Assembly (NCBI GenBank): GCA_030432855.1 | Contig: JAUILM010000015.1 | Coordinates: forward strand, 1 to 19,766 | Source of the DNA: Bacteroidia bacterium | GTDB taxonomy: Bacteria > Bacteroidota > Bacteroidia > Chitinophagales > Saprospiraceae | DNA: 19,766 bases | Direction of reading: 5' to 3' | Shown: positions 7,007 through 13,536 of the stretch, piece by piece | How positions within the stretch are numbered: position 1 is the first letter of the stretch | Layout: each line of letters begins with the position of its first letter | Program-made: the position numbers and the translations under genes | The notes under the pieces: model-generated | Told to the model about the DNA's origin: nothing | Database searches by the model: none | The model's input: the letters and a program-made list of their open reading frames with translations, nothing else

Positions 7007-8410
7007 TTGTTAACCAGAGCCGATTTTAGAAAATATGAGCAATTAGTTACTGATTGGATTAGCCGGTACTATGACCAGATTGAGGACTTTCCGGTAAGAT
7101 CACAGGTGAAACCAGGTGAGATTTATAGTCAGATACCTTCAGCCTTGCCGGTGAAGGGAGAATCCATTGAATCTATTATCAGAGATCTGGACGAGATTAT
7201 TATGCCCGGGATGACACATTGGCAACATCCCAACTTCCATGCATATTTTGCGGCTAATACTTCAGTCGAATCAGTTTTCGGAGAGATGCTGACCAGCGCC
7301 ATATCTGCACAATGTATGATATGGGCGACTTCTCCTGCAGCTGCCGAATTGGAGGAGCGGATGATGGAATGGATGCGTGATGCGATGGGTATTCCATCCG
7401 ATTGGGAAGGTGTTATTCAGGATACTGCGTCTTCTGCATCTCTAGTGGCAATCATCACGGCTCGTGAGGTGAAGACTGACTTCAGGTCCAATTTTGAGGG
7501 AGTTCCTGGTAACTTGAGGGTGTACTGTTCTACCGAGACTCATTCTTCGGTTGAGAAAGCCATGGCCATATCAGGTCTGGGGCGGAATAATTTGGTAAAA
7601 ATCGGGGTTGACTCAGGACAGGTAATGCAGGTTGCTGAATTGGAACAAGCCATCAAAACAGATCTGGATAATGGTTTGGTTCCCTGTGCTATTGTTGCGG
7701 CTTTAGGGACTACGGGTACCCTCGCAGTGGACTCACTTCCTGATATAGCTATCCTTGCCCGCAAGTATGATGTGTGGCTGCATGTTGATGCGGCCTATGC
7801 CGGTACTGCTTTATTTCTACCGGAGTATCGCTGGATGATTGAGGGGATTGAGCTTGCAGATAGCTTTGTCTTCAATCCCCACAAATGGTTGTTCACCAAT
7901 TTTGATTGCAGCGCTTATTTTGTAAAGAATGCCGACCTATTGATACGAACCTTTGAAATATTACCTGAATACCTGAAAACGCCCACACGAGGTACGGTTA
8001 ATGACTACAAAGATTGGGGTATTGCGCTGGGTAGAAGATTTCGCGCCCTCAAGCTTTGGTTCGTTTTGCGGAGCTATGGCCAGGCCGGTATACAACGGAC
8101 ATTGAGAAACCAAATTGAGTGGACACTTCATCTGGTGGAGACTCTAAAGCAAGACCCTGTATTTGAGATTGTAAGAAAGCCTTTCCTTAATTTCTTCTGT
8201 TTCCGGCTGCTGATAGAAGGTAAGACAGAAGACGAGCTAAATAAGATCAACGAGCAATATCTACACCGTATCAACGACAGCGGTGAAGCGTATCTGTCAC
8301 ATACTCGTATTGGTAGCACGTACGTGATACGTGTGGTCATCGGTCAAACCTATGTGCGCAAACACCATGTGAATAACCTGCAAAGCATCTTGCAGAAATT
8401 TAGACCCTGA
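7007..8410 (+). CDS. PLP-dependent aromatic L-amino-acid decarboxylase (group II, DDC family)
   Basis: The 467-residue enzyme closely resembles animal aromatic amino-acid decarboxylases, which convert aromatic amino acids to amines plus CO2 in the cytosol. The PLP Schiff-base lysine is Lys293 in NPHKWL, the cofactor-contacting Asp261 is in HVDAAYAG and the ring-stacking His179 is in ETHSS. The substrate-side motif HPNFHAYF (74-81) is present. The mobile-loop tyrosine is kept (Tyr334 in VNDYKDW) and is followed by LGRRFRALKLWF. Tyr334 with His179 predicts decarboxylation and not the oxidative deamination of aldehyde-synthase variants. The frame is open only from 6998, and TTG at 7007 is the only sensible start: the first in-frame ATG would remove about 65 conserved residues. 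An AAGG at 6991-6994 could be a weak ribosome site. An EamA exporter follows after 86 bases. Which amino acid is used is not known. Confidence 0.92.
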   Translation: MLTRADFRKYEQLVTDWISRYYDQIEDFPVRSQVKPGEIYSQIPSALPVKGESIESIIRDLDEIIMPGMTHWQHPNFHAYFAANTSVESVFGEMLTSAISAQCMIWATSPAAAELEERMMEWMRDAMGIPSDWEGVIQDTASSASLVAIITAREVKTDFRSNFEGVPGNLRVYCSTETHSSVEKAMAISGLGRNNLVKIGVDSGQVMQVAELEQAIKTDLDNGLVPCAIVAALGTTGTLAVDSLPDIAILARKYDVWLHVDAAYAGTALFLPEYRWMIEGIELADSFVFNPHKWLFTNFDCSAYFVKNADLLIRTFEILPEYLKTPTRGTVNDYKDWGIALGRRFRALKLWFVLRSYGQAGIQRTLRNQIEWTLHLVETLKQDPVFEIVRKPFLNFFCFRLLIEGKTEDELNKINEQYLHRINDSGEAYLSHTRIGSTYVIRVVIGQTYVRKHHVNNLQSILQKFRP

Positions 8411-8480
8411 CTCCTTTTAGGAATCACATTTTTCCATATTAAATTTCTGTTTCATAAGAGTCTATAAGGAAGGGGCTTTG

Positions 8481-8488
8481 TAATTTTG
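8481..8488 (+). promoter_or_regulatory. Bacteroidota -7 promoter element directly before the EamA gene
   Basis: TAATTTTG fits TAnnTTTG exactly and ends only 8 bases before the ATG at 8497. Transcription starting about 5-8 bases downstream would begin almost at the start codon, so the mRNA would be leaderless or nearly so. No convincing -33 TTG is seen near 8460. Confidence 0.45.
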
Positions 8489-8496
8489 CCCCCGCA

Positions 8497-9435
8497 ATGT
8501 CGACATTAAAAAATACGGTGGTTGCCCCATCCAGGCGTGTCTGGATAATTCTCGCTTTTGGCGTGATCTATATTGTCTGGGGTGCAACGTATTTATTCGT
8601 CTCATTCGCGGTCGAAGAGATCAGGCCTTTTCTCATGTCTTCTGTACGCTATATGAGTGCGGGGTTGTTACTTGGGTCCGTTGCGTTGATCTTTAGTAAG
8701 TGGCAACAAGTGAAACTACGAGAAATTACAAATGCCGTCGTCACCGGTATGATTATGCTGGGTGCCGGTACCGGAGGTGTCGCCTGGGCTCTACAGACTG
8801 TGGATACTGGTTTTACGGCACTGATGATTTCTGCAGAGCCACTGGTCATCGTACTTATGCTATGGCTTTGGGATAAGAATCCTCCCACTCCACGTTCTTT
8901 GCTCGGTATTGCATTAGGTATGGGGGGTATATATCTCCTGGTAAGTCAGGACCGTATTATTGTAAATAATGAGCATTGGCTGGGTATCATAGCGATTCTC
9001 ATTTCGATGATTTTCTGGGGTATTGGTTCTATCTATATCGGACGGGCCACTCTGCCTAAGAACCGTCACTTTAGTGCAGGTTTGCAATTGTTCGCAGGTG
9101 GGGTCATGGCCTTTATTATTTCCTTCTTCCTCGAACCCCACGATACTTCCTGGCATGAACTCCATGCACGCACTATTGGTTCGCTGATATTTCTCATTCT
9201 ATTTGGCAGTATCCTTGCCTACTCAGCATTTACCTATTTGCTGCAGAATGTTTCTCCTGAGAAGGTGGCCACAGGTACTTATGTCAATCCCGTTATTGCC
9301 TTAATCCTGGGGTGGTGGTTGAAAGATGAGTACATATCGTCGCAGTCCATCTTAGCTGCCGGTATCATGTTGCTGGGAGTGTTCTTCATAAACAGCAGTA
9401 AGAATCAGGCTGCCGCATCGACTGAATTGGAGTAG
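8497..9435 (+). CDS. EamA/DMT-family exporter, YedA-like
   Basis: This is a 312-residue inner-membrane protein with ten predicted hydrophobic helices arranged as two EamA repeats (about 15-145 and 160-300). The first helix carries WGATYLFVSFAVEE, the typical opening of the YedA/RhaT branch of drug/metabolite transporters; the second repeat ends with PVIALILGWWLKDE, a standard EamA ending. Length is normal for the family. Members usually export small metabolites such as amino acids or amines. It follows the decarboxylase by 86 bases on the same strand, so export of its amine product is an attractive inference. However, an exact -7 promoter box directly upstream means it may also be transcribed alone. 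No substrate can be read from sequence. Confidence 0.9.
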   Translation: MSTLKNTVVAPSRRVWIILAFGVIYIVWGATYLFVSFAVEEIRPFLMSSVRYMSAGLLLGSVALIFSKWQQVKLREITNAVVTGMIMLGAGTGGVAWALQTVDTGFTALMISAEPLVIVLMLWLWDKNPPTPRSLLGIALGMGGIYLLVSQDRIIVNNEHWLGIIAILISMIFWGIGSIYIGRATLPKNRHFSAGLQLFAGGVMAFIISFFLEPHDTSWHELHARTIGSLIFLILFGSILAYSAFTYLLQNVSPEKVATGTYVNPVIALILGWWLKDEYISSQSILAAGIMLLGVFFINSSKNQAAASTELE

Positions 9436-9535
9436 TAAAGACCAGTTTGCTTAACACAACTTTCACTTCCCTCTACTGATCTACTAATCTTACGTTAAAT
9501 GGGCTTCGATACGGAGGATTCTGTCCGATTAGCTG

Positions 9536-9547
9536 TTATAGCTATAA
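9536..9547. repeat. Perfect 12-base palindrome upstream of the plug-domain lipoprotein
   Basis: TTATAGCTATAA is its own reverse complement and lies 47 bases before the ATG at 9595, within the promoter-distance region. It could be an operator half-site pair, or simply AT-rich coincidence. The rest of the 159-base gap (9436-9594) shows no gene and no exact TAnnTTTG box. Confidence 0.25.
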
Positions 9548-9594
9548 ATTATCTTATTTGAAAGCACAGATACCTCACCAAAAAACAGCAAATC

Positions 9595-9993
9595 ATGCGA
9601 ACTATAAAATGGATCATTCCATTGATGCTGGTGGTGTTGCTATCCTCCTGTGCATCAAGTGAATATATATCCGAAACTAACAATGAATCTCCATACGAAG
9701 GCAAGCAAGTGATCAGAGTTTCAAACGCTTTGAACCTGAGCGACCTGATAGAACGACTGCCGGGTACAAGAATGGAATATTATGGAGGTAGACCAGAAAT
9801 ACTGGTCAGAGGTGGATTGCCTTTGTATGTAATTGATGGCAATAGAGTAGGGCACAGTTATGCAGCTGCTGCCAATCTCGTCAATGTAAATGATATAGCT
9901 TCCGTTGAGGTATTGAAAAGCCCTACCGAAACACTTGTGTATGGTCGTGATGCGGCGTTTGGGGTAATAGTGATCCGTACGCGAGTGAGTTAG
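9595..9993 (+). CDS. Stand-alone TonB-receptor plug-domain lipoprotein
   Basis: The 132-residue protein has a lipoprotein signal: a positive N-terminus, a hydrophobic run (7-17) and the lipobox LSSC with Cys19. The mature part reads like the plug domain of SusC/TonB-dependent receptors: LSDLIERLPGTR (about 48-59), a small barrel with ILVRGG then PLYVIDGNRVG (about 76-86), and the ending DIASVEVLKSP...YGRDAAFGVIVIRT, the usual plug C-terminal signature. There is no beta-barrel or TonB box and the stop is clean, so this is not an obvious truncation by the window. It could be an outer-membrane or periplasmic binding module, or a remnant of a receptor. It ends 16 bases before a hairpin terminator and converges on the sugar oxidoreductase operon. 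Family call good; function unknown. Confidence 0.85.
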   Translation: MRTIKWIIPLMLVVLLSSCASSEYISETNNESPYEGKQVIRVSNALNLSDLIERLPGTRMEYYGGRPEILVRGGLPLYVIDGNRVGHSYAAAANLVNVNDIASVEVLKSPTETLVYGRDAAFGVIVIRTRVS

Positions 9994-10009
9994 AATGGAG
10001 CTGAGAACT

Positions 10010-10034
10010 GCAGACCGTCTTTCGGGACGGCTGC
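10010..10034. terminator. Bidirectional hairpin between convergent genes
   Basis: GCAG-A-CCGTC (10010-10019) pairs with GACGG-CTGC (10026-10034) around a TTTCGG loop, with one bulged A. It sits between the stop of the plug lipoprotein and the end of the oxidoreductase operon. The stem is strong but no good T-run follows on either strand, so termination may be partial or Rho-assisted. Confidence 0.6.
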
Positions 10035-10055
10035 ATATTCTCATTTACAGGCTTT

Positions 10056-11144
10056 TTAAACCATTACCTTTTTACCGGTTTTTGCCGCTTGATAGATCGC
10101 TTCAATGATCTTCATATCCTTTAGTCCTTCCATGCCATCCGAAAGCACTGGTGTATCGTTGAGTATGTTTTTAGCAAAGGCATCCATTTGGACTGCCTGA
10201 TGATTGGTGTGTCGAATATTCAGAAATTCACCGTTAGCATACATTATTACGGGACCATACCCAAAAGCGGAGTCCAATCTGAAAGTTCCTCTATCTGCAT
10301 GGACCTCGATACCACCTACGCGTGCACTATAGCTACTCATACAATTGGCAATGACTCCATTGTCGAAATGCATTTGCCACAATATCGTTTCTTCTATCGT
10401 TTTAAACTTCGGTCTTACGTTGAAAGACTGAGCAGTGATCGAGACGGGTTCGGTGCCCATCACATGCCGTACTGCATGTAAGGAATAGACACCCATATCC
10501 ATGAGAGGGCCCCCACCAGAAAGTTCACCGTGAAATCGCCAATTGTCCCAGCCATCTCCTGCATAGAATGCATTGCTACTCTCCACTGCACGCACTTCAC
10601 CCAGTACATTTTCGTGAGCGTATCGGTAGAATTCACGAGTATTTGGCTCATACAGAAGACGGTAACCTAGTTGCAACTTGACATTATTGTCTTCACAGGC
10701 TTTGATGATCGCTTCAGCATCCTTTACAGAAGTTGCCATTGGTTTCTCACAGATCACATGTTTTCCTGCCTTCGCACCGCGAATTGAGAACTCAGCATGC
10801 ATCGAATTAGGCAGGACGATATAAACCAGGTCGATATCATCATTAGATGCTATCTCATCAAAATTGTCGTAATTGTAGATGTTCTCTGCCGGGATGTTAT
10901 ATCGTTCTCCCCACTCTTTTTCTTTAGCAGGAGTACCTGTAACGATTCCCGCTAACCGTACATGTTCAGTCTCTTCCAGAGCTGGTGCAAGTCTCCCCCT
11001 CGAGTAATTACCCAGACCGACTAACGCGATACCCAATTTCTTACCAGGAGGCCGGAGAAGGGGGCTTGAGGAATACTCTGGCACTAGCAGAGCACCCATT
11101 CCAAGAGATGCAGAACGAATAAATGATCTTCGATCAACTGTCAT
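10056..11144 (-). CDS. Tat-exported Gfo/Idh/MocA oxidoreductase, glucose-fructose oxidoreductase-like
   Basis: This is a 362-residue NAD(P)-dependent sugar oxidoreductase. The N-terminus has a twin-arginine signal, DRRSFIRSASLGMGALL (4-20), pointing to export of the folded cofactor-bound enzyme. The Rossmann turn is VGLGNYSRG (42-50) and the family EKP motif with catalytic Lys134 is at 133-135. The C-terminal domain carries GGGPLMDMGVYSLHAVR (210-226), the signature of the glucose-fructose oxidoreductase branch, with Asp216 and Tyr220. Length is standard for that branch. It is the last gene of a three-gene minus-strand unit: its start is 34 bases after the stop of the TIM-barrel gene. The likely role is oxidation or reduction of a sugar or glycoside outside the cytoplasm, perhaps recycling tightly bound NADP without a free coenzyme pool. 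The substrate is unknown. Confidence 0.9.
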   Translation of the reverse strand: MTVDRRSFIRSASLGMGALLVPEYSSSPLLRPPGKKLGIALVGLGNYSRGRLAPALEETEHVRLAGIVTGTPAKEKEWGERYNIPAENIYNYDNFDEIASNDDIDLVYIVLPNSMHAEFSIRGAKAGKHVICEKPMATSVKDAEAIIKACEDNNVKLQLGYRLLYEPNTREFYRYAHENVLGEVRAVESSNAFYAGDGWDNWRFHGELSGGGPLMDMGVYSLHAVRHVMGTEPVSITAQSFNVRPKFKTIEETILWQMHFDNGVIANCMSSYSARVGGIEVHADRGTFRLDSAFGYGPVIMYANGEFLNIRHTNHQAVQMDAFAKNILNDTPVLSDGMEGLKDMKIIEAIYQAAKTGKKVMV

Positions 11145-11178
11145 GATTCATTATAATTTTAGGGTATGGTAATCAGAC

Positions 11179-12060
11179 TTAAAGAGCATAAATCGTATCC
11201 ATTCTGTCCGATATTTCTTTTAGTCGTGTGGCATCACCACCGGGTACCTCAGCCGATCCCCAGCCGGAGTAGCCGATCGATTTTAAAGCTTTATTGACAG
11301 CATTCCAATCACAATCTCCATCGCCCAGTTTTACATCAAAACCTTTCCAGATACCTTCGTTGCTTTGCTTTGCGCGACTGTATTCTTTAATGTCTACTTT
11401 CATGATACGATCTCCCAGAGCTTCAATCCAATGCTCAGGCCATCCATATCGTACGATATTGCCTATGTCCATGTACCAACCAATGGACTTGCTTTGAAAT
11501 TGATCCAGAAAATTCACGGCCTCAACAGGACTTATGAGAAAATTGTTCCACACATTTTCAATAGCGATACCAATGCCTGTAGACTCTGCCTTTGGAATAA
11601 GTTTCTCTATTTCCTTTGTCGACCGCATCCAGGCATCTTTATAAGACACTTCTTTCTTGACAACACCTGGCACTAAAAGTACCGTGGTCCCTCCCAGTTT
11701 CTTGCATGCATCAAAGGCACTGATCATCGAATCGGCACATTTCTTTCTCACACCAGGATCCGGATCGGATAAGGGTGAAGACCAGTGCAGTGAGTTTACC
11801 AACCCCGGTATTTGAATACCTACTTTATCACGTGCCCTGATCACCTCTGCCAGGTCAAGATCAGAAGGAGAGTCCAATTCTACGCCATCAAAGCCCAAAG
11901 ACTTGACCAGTGCAAATTTGTCTTCCACTGATCCATCAACCTTTATCATGCCGTATTTCAGGCTCTTCTTGTTGAGCGGTTGATCTGCCAAATGAAGTCC
12001 TCCCAGACTGGCACCCAAAACCAGTGCCCCGGAGGACTTTATAAAATCTCGTCGGATCAT
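11179..12060 (-). CDS. Tat-exported xylose-isomerase-like TIM barrel (sugar isomerase/epimerase family)
   Basis: The 293-residue protein begins with a twin-arginine-type signal, MIRRDFIKSSGALVLGASLG. A TIM barrel of the AP-endonuclease-2/xylose-isomerase-like superfamily follows (about 35-290). Likely metal ligands are Glu168 (AIENVW), Asp198 (YMDIGN) and Glu271 (SAEVPGG). The position that is usually His in HxKD reads KVDIKEY, so Asp223 stands where His is expected. Such proteins isomerise or epimerise sugars, and some act as lyases on keto-glycosides. The gene lies 14 bases after the larger Gfo/Idh gene and 34 bases before the smaller one, so all three are probably co-transcribed. Export of an isomerase-type enzyme together with two oxidoreductases indicates periplasmic sugar conversion. 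The exact reaction cannot be assigned. Confidence 0.85.
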   Translation of the reverse strand: MIRRDFIKSSGALVLGASLGGLHLADQPLNKKSLKYGMIKVDGSVEDKFALVKSLGFDGVELDSPSDLDLAEVIRARDKVGIQIPGLVNSLHWSSPLSDPDPGVRKKCADSMISAFDACKKLGGTTVLLVPGVVKKEVSYKDAWMRSTKEIEKLIPKAESTGIGIAIENVWNNFLISPVEAVNFLDQFQSKSIGWYMDIGNIVRYGWPEHWIEALGDRIMKVDIKEYSRAKQSNEGIWKGFDVKLGDGDCDWNAVNKALKSIGYSGWGSAEVPGGDATRLKEISDRMDTIYAL

Positions 12061-12074
12061 ATTTTCTTTAGACT

Positions 12075-13373
12075 TTAGGCAAACTTAGTAATACCTGGCT
12101 GAGCTACTTCTTTCATTGGCCAGTTCAAATCCCAGCTATACTCATCGATTTTTGGACCTAAAGTTTCGTCAGAATTGAGGGCCTCTTCCCAGGTCAGTGT
12201 CTGTCCGGTGTAGGCTACCATACGTCCCCAAATGGCCAACATGGTCGAATTGGCCATGCGTACACCATCAGAGAAGGGTTCTCCCTTTCGGATAGAGGCA
12301 AACAACGTATCATGTTCTGTTTGATACATGTTATTTCTTTCACCTTCCCACTTCCAGGTTTTTCGGCCGATGATCTCGTGATTGTTACTTACATGAATGT
12401 TGCAGCGACCTTTGGTACCTAACATATCGACACCGTACGCACGGGAGCATCCCTTTTGCTGACGGCTGAAATGAAATCCTTTGCGACCATCCGGGTAGTC
12501 ATAGACGATAGCAAAGTGATCGTAGACATTTCCGAACTGATCTTCTGTACGACTCTGACGACCACCCGTACCTGTTGCACTGATGGGCAGCTGGTCACCG
12601 AAGGCCCATGACATTAGATCAAGACTATGAACCGCCTGCTCTGCGATATGGTCTCCAGACATCCAGTTCTGGTACAACCAGTTTCTCATTTCAAATTGGA
12701 AATCAGACCACTCAGGCTTACGATCATGAAACCATAGAGCACCTGTGTTGTAAGTGTTGTATACGGCCTGGACATCACCAATAGCTCCATCTAGGATACG
12801 CTCATAGGTGGCATTTTTGGGATCGTCATGTCTCCAGCAGAATCCTGACATCAAGGCTAATCCTTTTGACTTTGCCATCTTGGCCGATTCGATTACGTGG
12901 CGAATGCCAGGTGCATCGACCGCTACCGGTTTTTCGCAGAAAACATGCTTCCCTGCTTCAATAGCCGCACGAAGGTGCGCTGGACGAAAACAGGGAGGTG
13001 TCGTCAAAAGGACTACATCTACATCCGATTCCAGTACTTTTTTATACCCATCAAATCCCAGATGCATCTGATCGGGCTCGACCATGATCTTCGCACCATT
13101 TTCTTGTGTCAGTAATGCATGCGATTCTTTCATGCGGTCTTCAAAAATATCTGCCATGGCAGTCAACACCACATTGTCATCAGCTTTCGTAGCTTGCAAT
13201 GCGGCACCCGTTCCACGGCCGCCACATCCTATAAGCCCAACTTTTAGTGTATCTGTATTGAGTAAGTGCTTTGGAGCTTTTGCCGATAGGATATTTGCTC
13301 CGATTGTGGAAGCTAATACCGCGGCACCTGTGCGCTTTACAAACGCTCTTCTACCTTGATCTGAATTCTTCAT
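12075..13373 (-). CDS. Tat-exported Gfo/Idh/MocA oxidoreductase (long Bacteroidota/Planctomycetes type)
   Basis: This is a 432-residue protein with a twin-arginine signal, GRRAFVKRTGAAVLAS (7-22). The Rossmann fingerprint is GLIGCGGRGTGA (46-57) and the family EKP motif with Lys148 is at 147-149. The C-terminal domain contains SGDHIAEQAVHSLD (239-252), where His242 and His249 are candidates for the active site. The length and the aromatic-rich segment NWLYQNWM (231-238) fit the large group of secreted dehydrogenases abundant in marine Bacteroidota and Planctomycetes, which act on sugars, inositols or glycosides with NAD. It is the first gene of the minus-strand trio. Upstream (13374-13470) I see no exact TAnnTTTG box; TTGACT near 13446 (read on the minus strand) is a weak lead. 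It is separated from the metalloprotease gene by a strong terminator, so the trio has its own promoter. Confidence 0.9.
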   Translation of the reverse strand: MKNSDQGRRAFVKRTGAAVLASTIGANILSAKAPKHLLNTDTLKVGLIGCGGRGTGAALQATKADDNVVLTAMADIFEDRMKESHALLTQENGAKIMVEPDQMHLGFDGYKKVLESDVDVVLLTTPPCFRPAHLRAAIEAGKHVFCEKPVAVDAPGIRHVIESAKMAKSKGLALMSGFCWRHDDPKNATYERILDGAIGDVQAVYNTYNTGALWFHDRKPEWSDFQFEMRNWLYQNWMSGDHIAEQAVHSLDLMSWAFGDQLPISATGTGGRQSRTEDQFGNVYDHFAIVYDYPDGRKGFHFSRQQKGCSRAYGVDMLGTKGRCNIHVSNNHEIIGRKTWKWEGERNNMYQTEHDTLFASIRKGEPFSDGVRMANSTMLAIWGRMVAYTGQTLTWEEALNSDETLGPKIDEYSWDLNWPMKEVAQPGITKFA

Positions 13374-13470
13374 CTTATATCTATTTATATGGAAGCTCTC
13401 AAGATAGTGAATTTCCGGACGGTATTGGAGATTTTAAGAGGAGTCAATGCGCAATATCCGTATTAGCCGC

Positions 13471-13503
13471 AAAAAGAAAAAGGTCGGCTAGCAGCCAGAC
13501 CTT
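13471..13503 (-). terminator. Intrinsic terminator of the metalloprotease gene
   Basis: Read on the minus strand, AAGGTC-T-GGCT pairs with AGCC-GACCTT around a GCT loop (13480-13503). An uninterrupted-looking U-rich tail, TTTCTTTTT (13471-13479), follows. It lies 33 bases after the metalloprotease stop and before the first gene of the Gfo/Idh operon, so it separates two transcription units on the same strand. Confidence 0.85.
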
Positions 13504-13536
13504 CCTCTTGTGATTTTATACTCTTTTGAGCAACAT

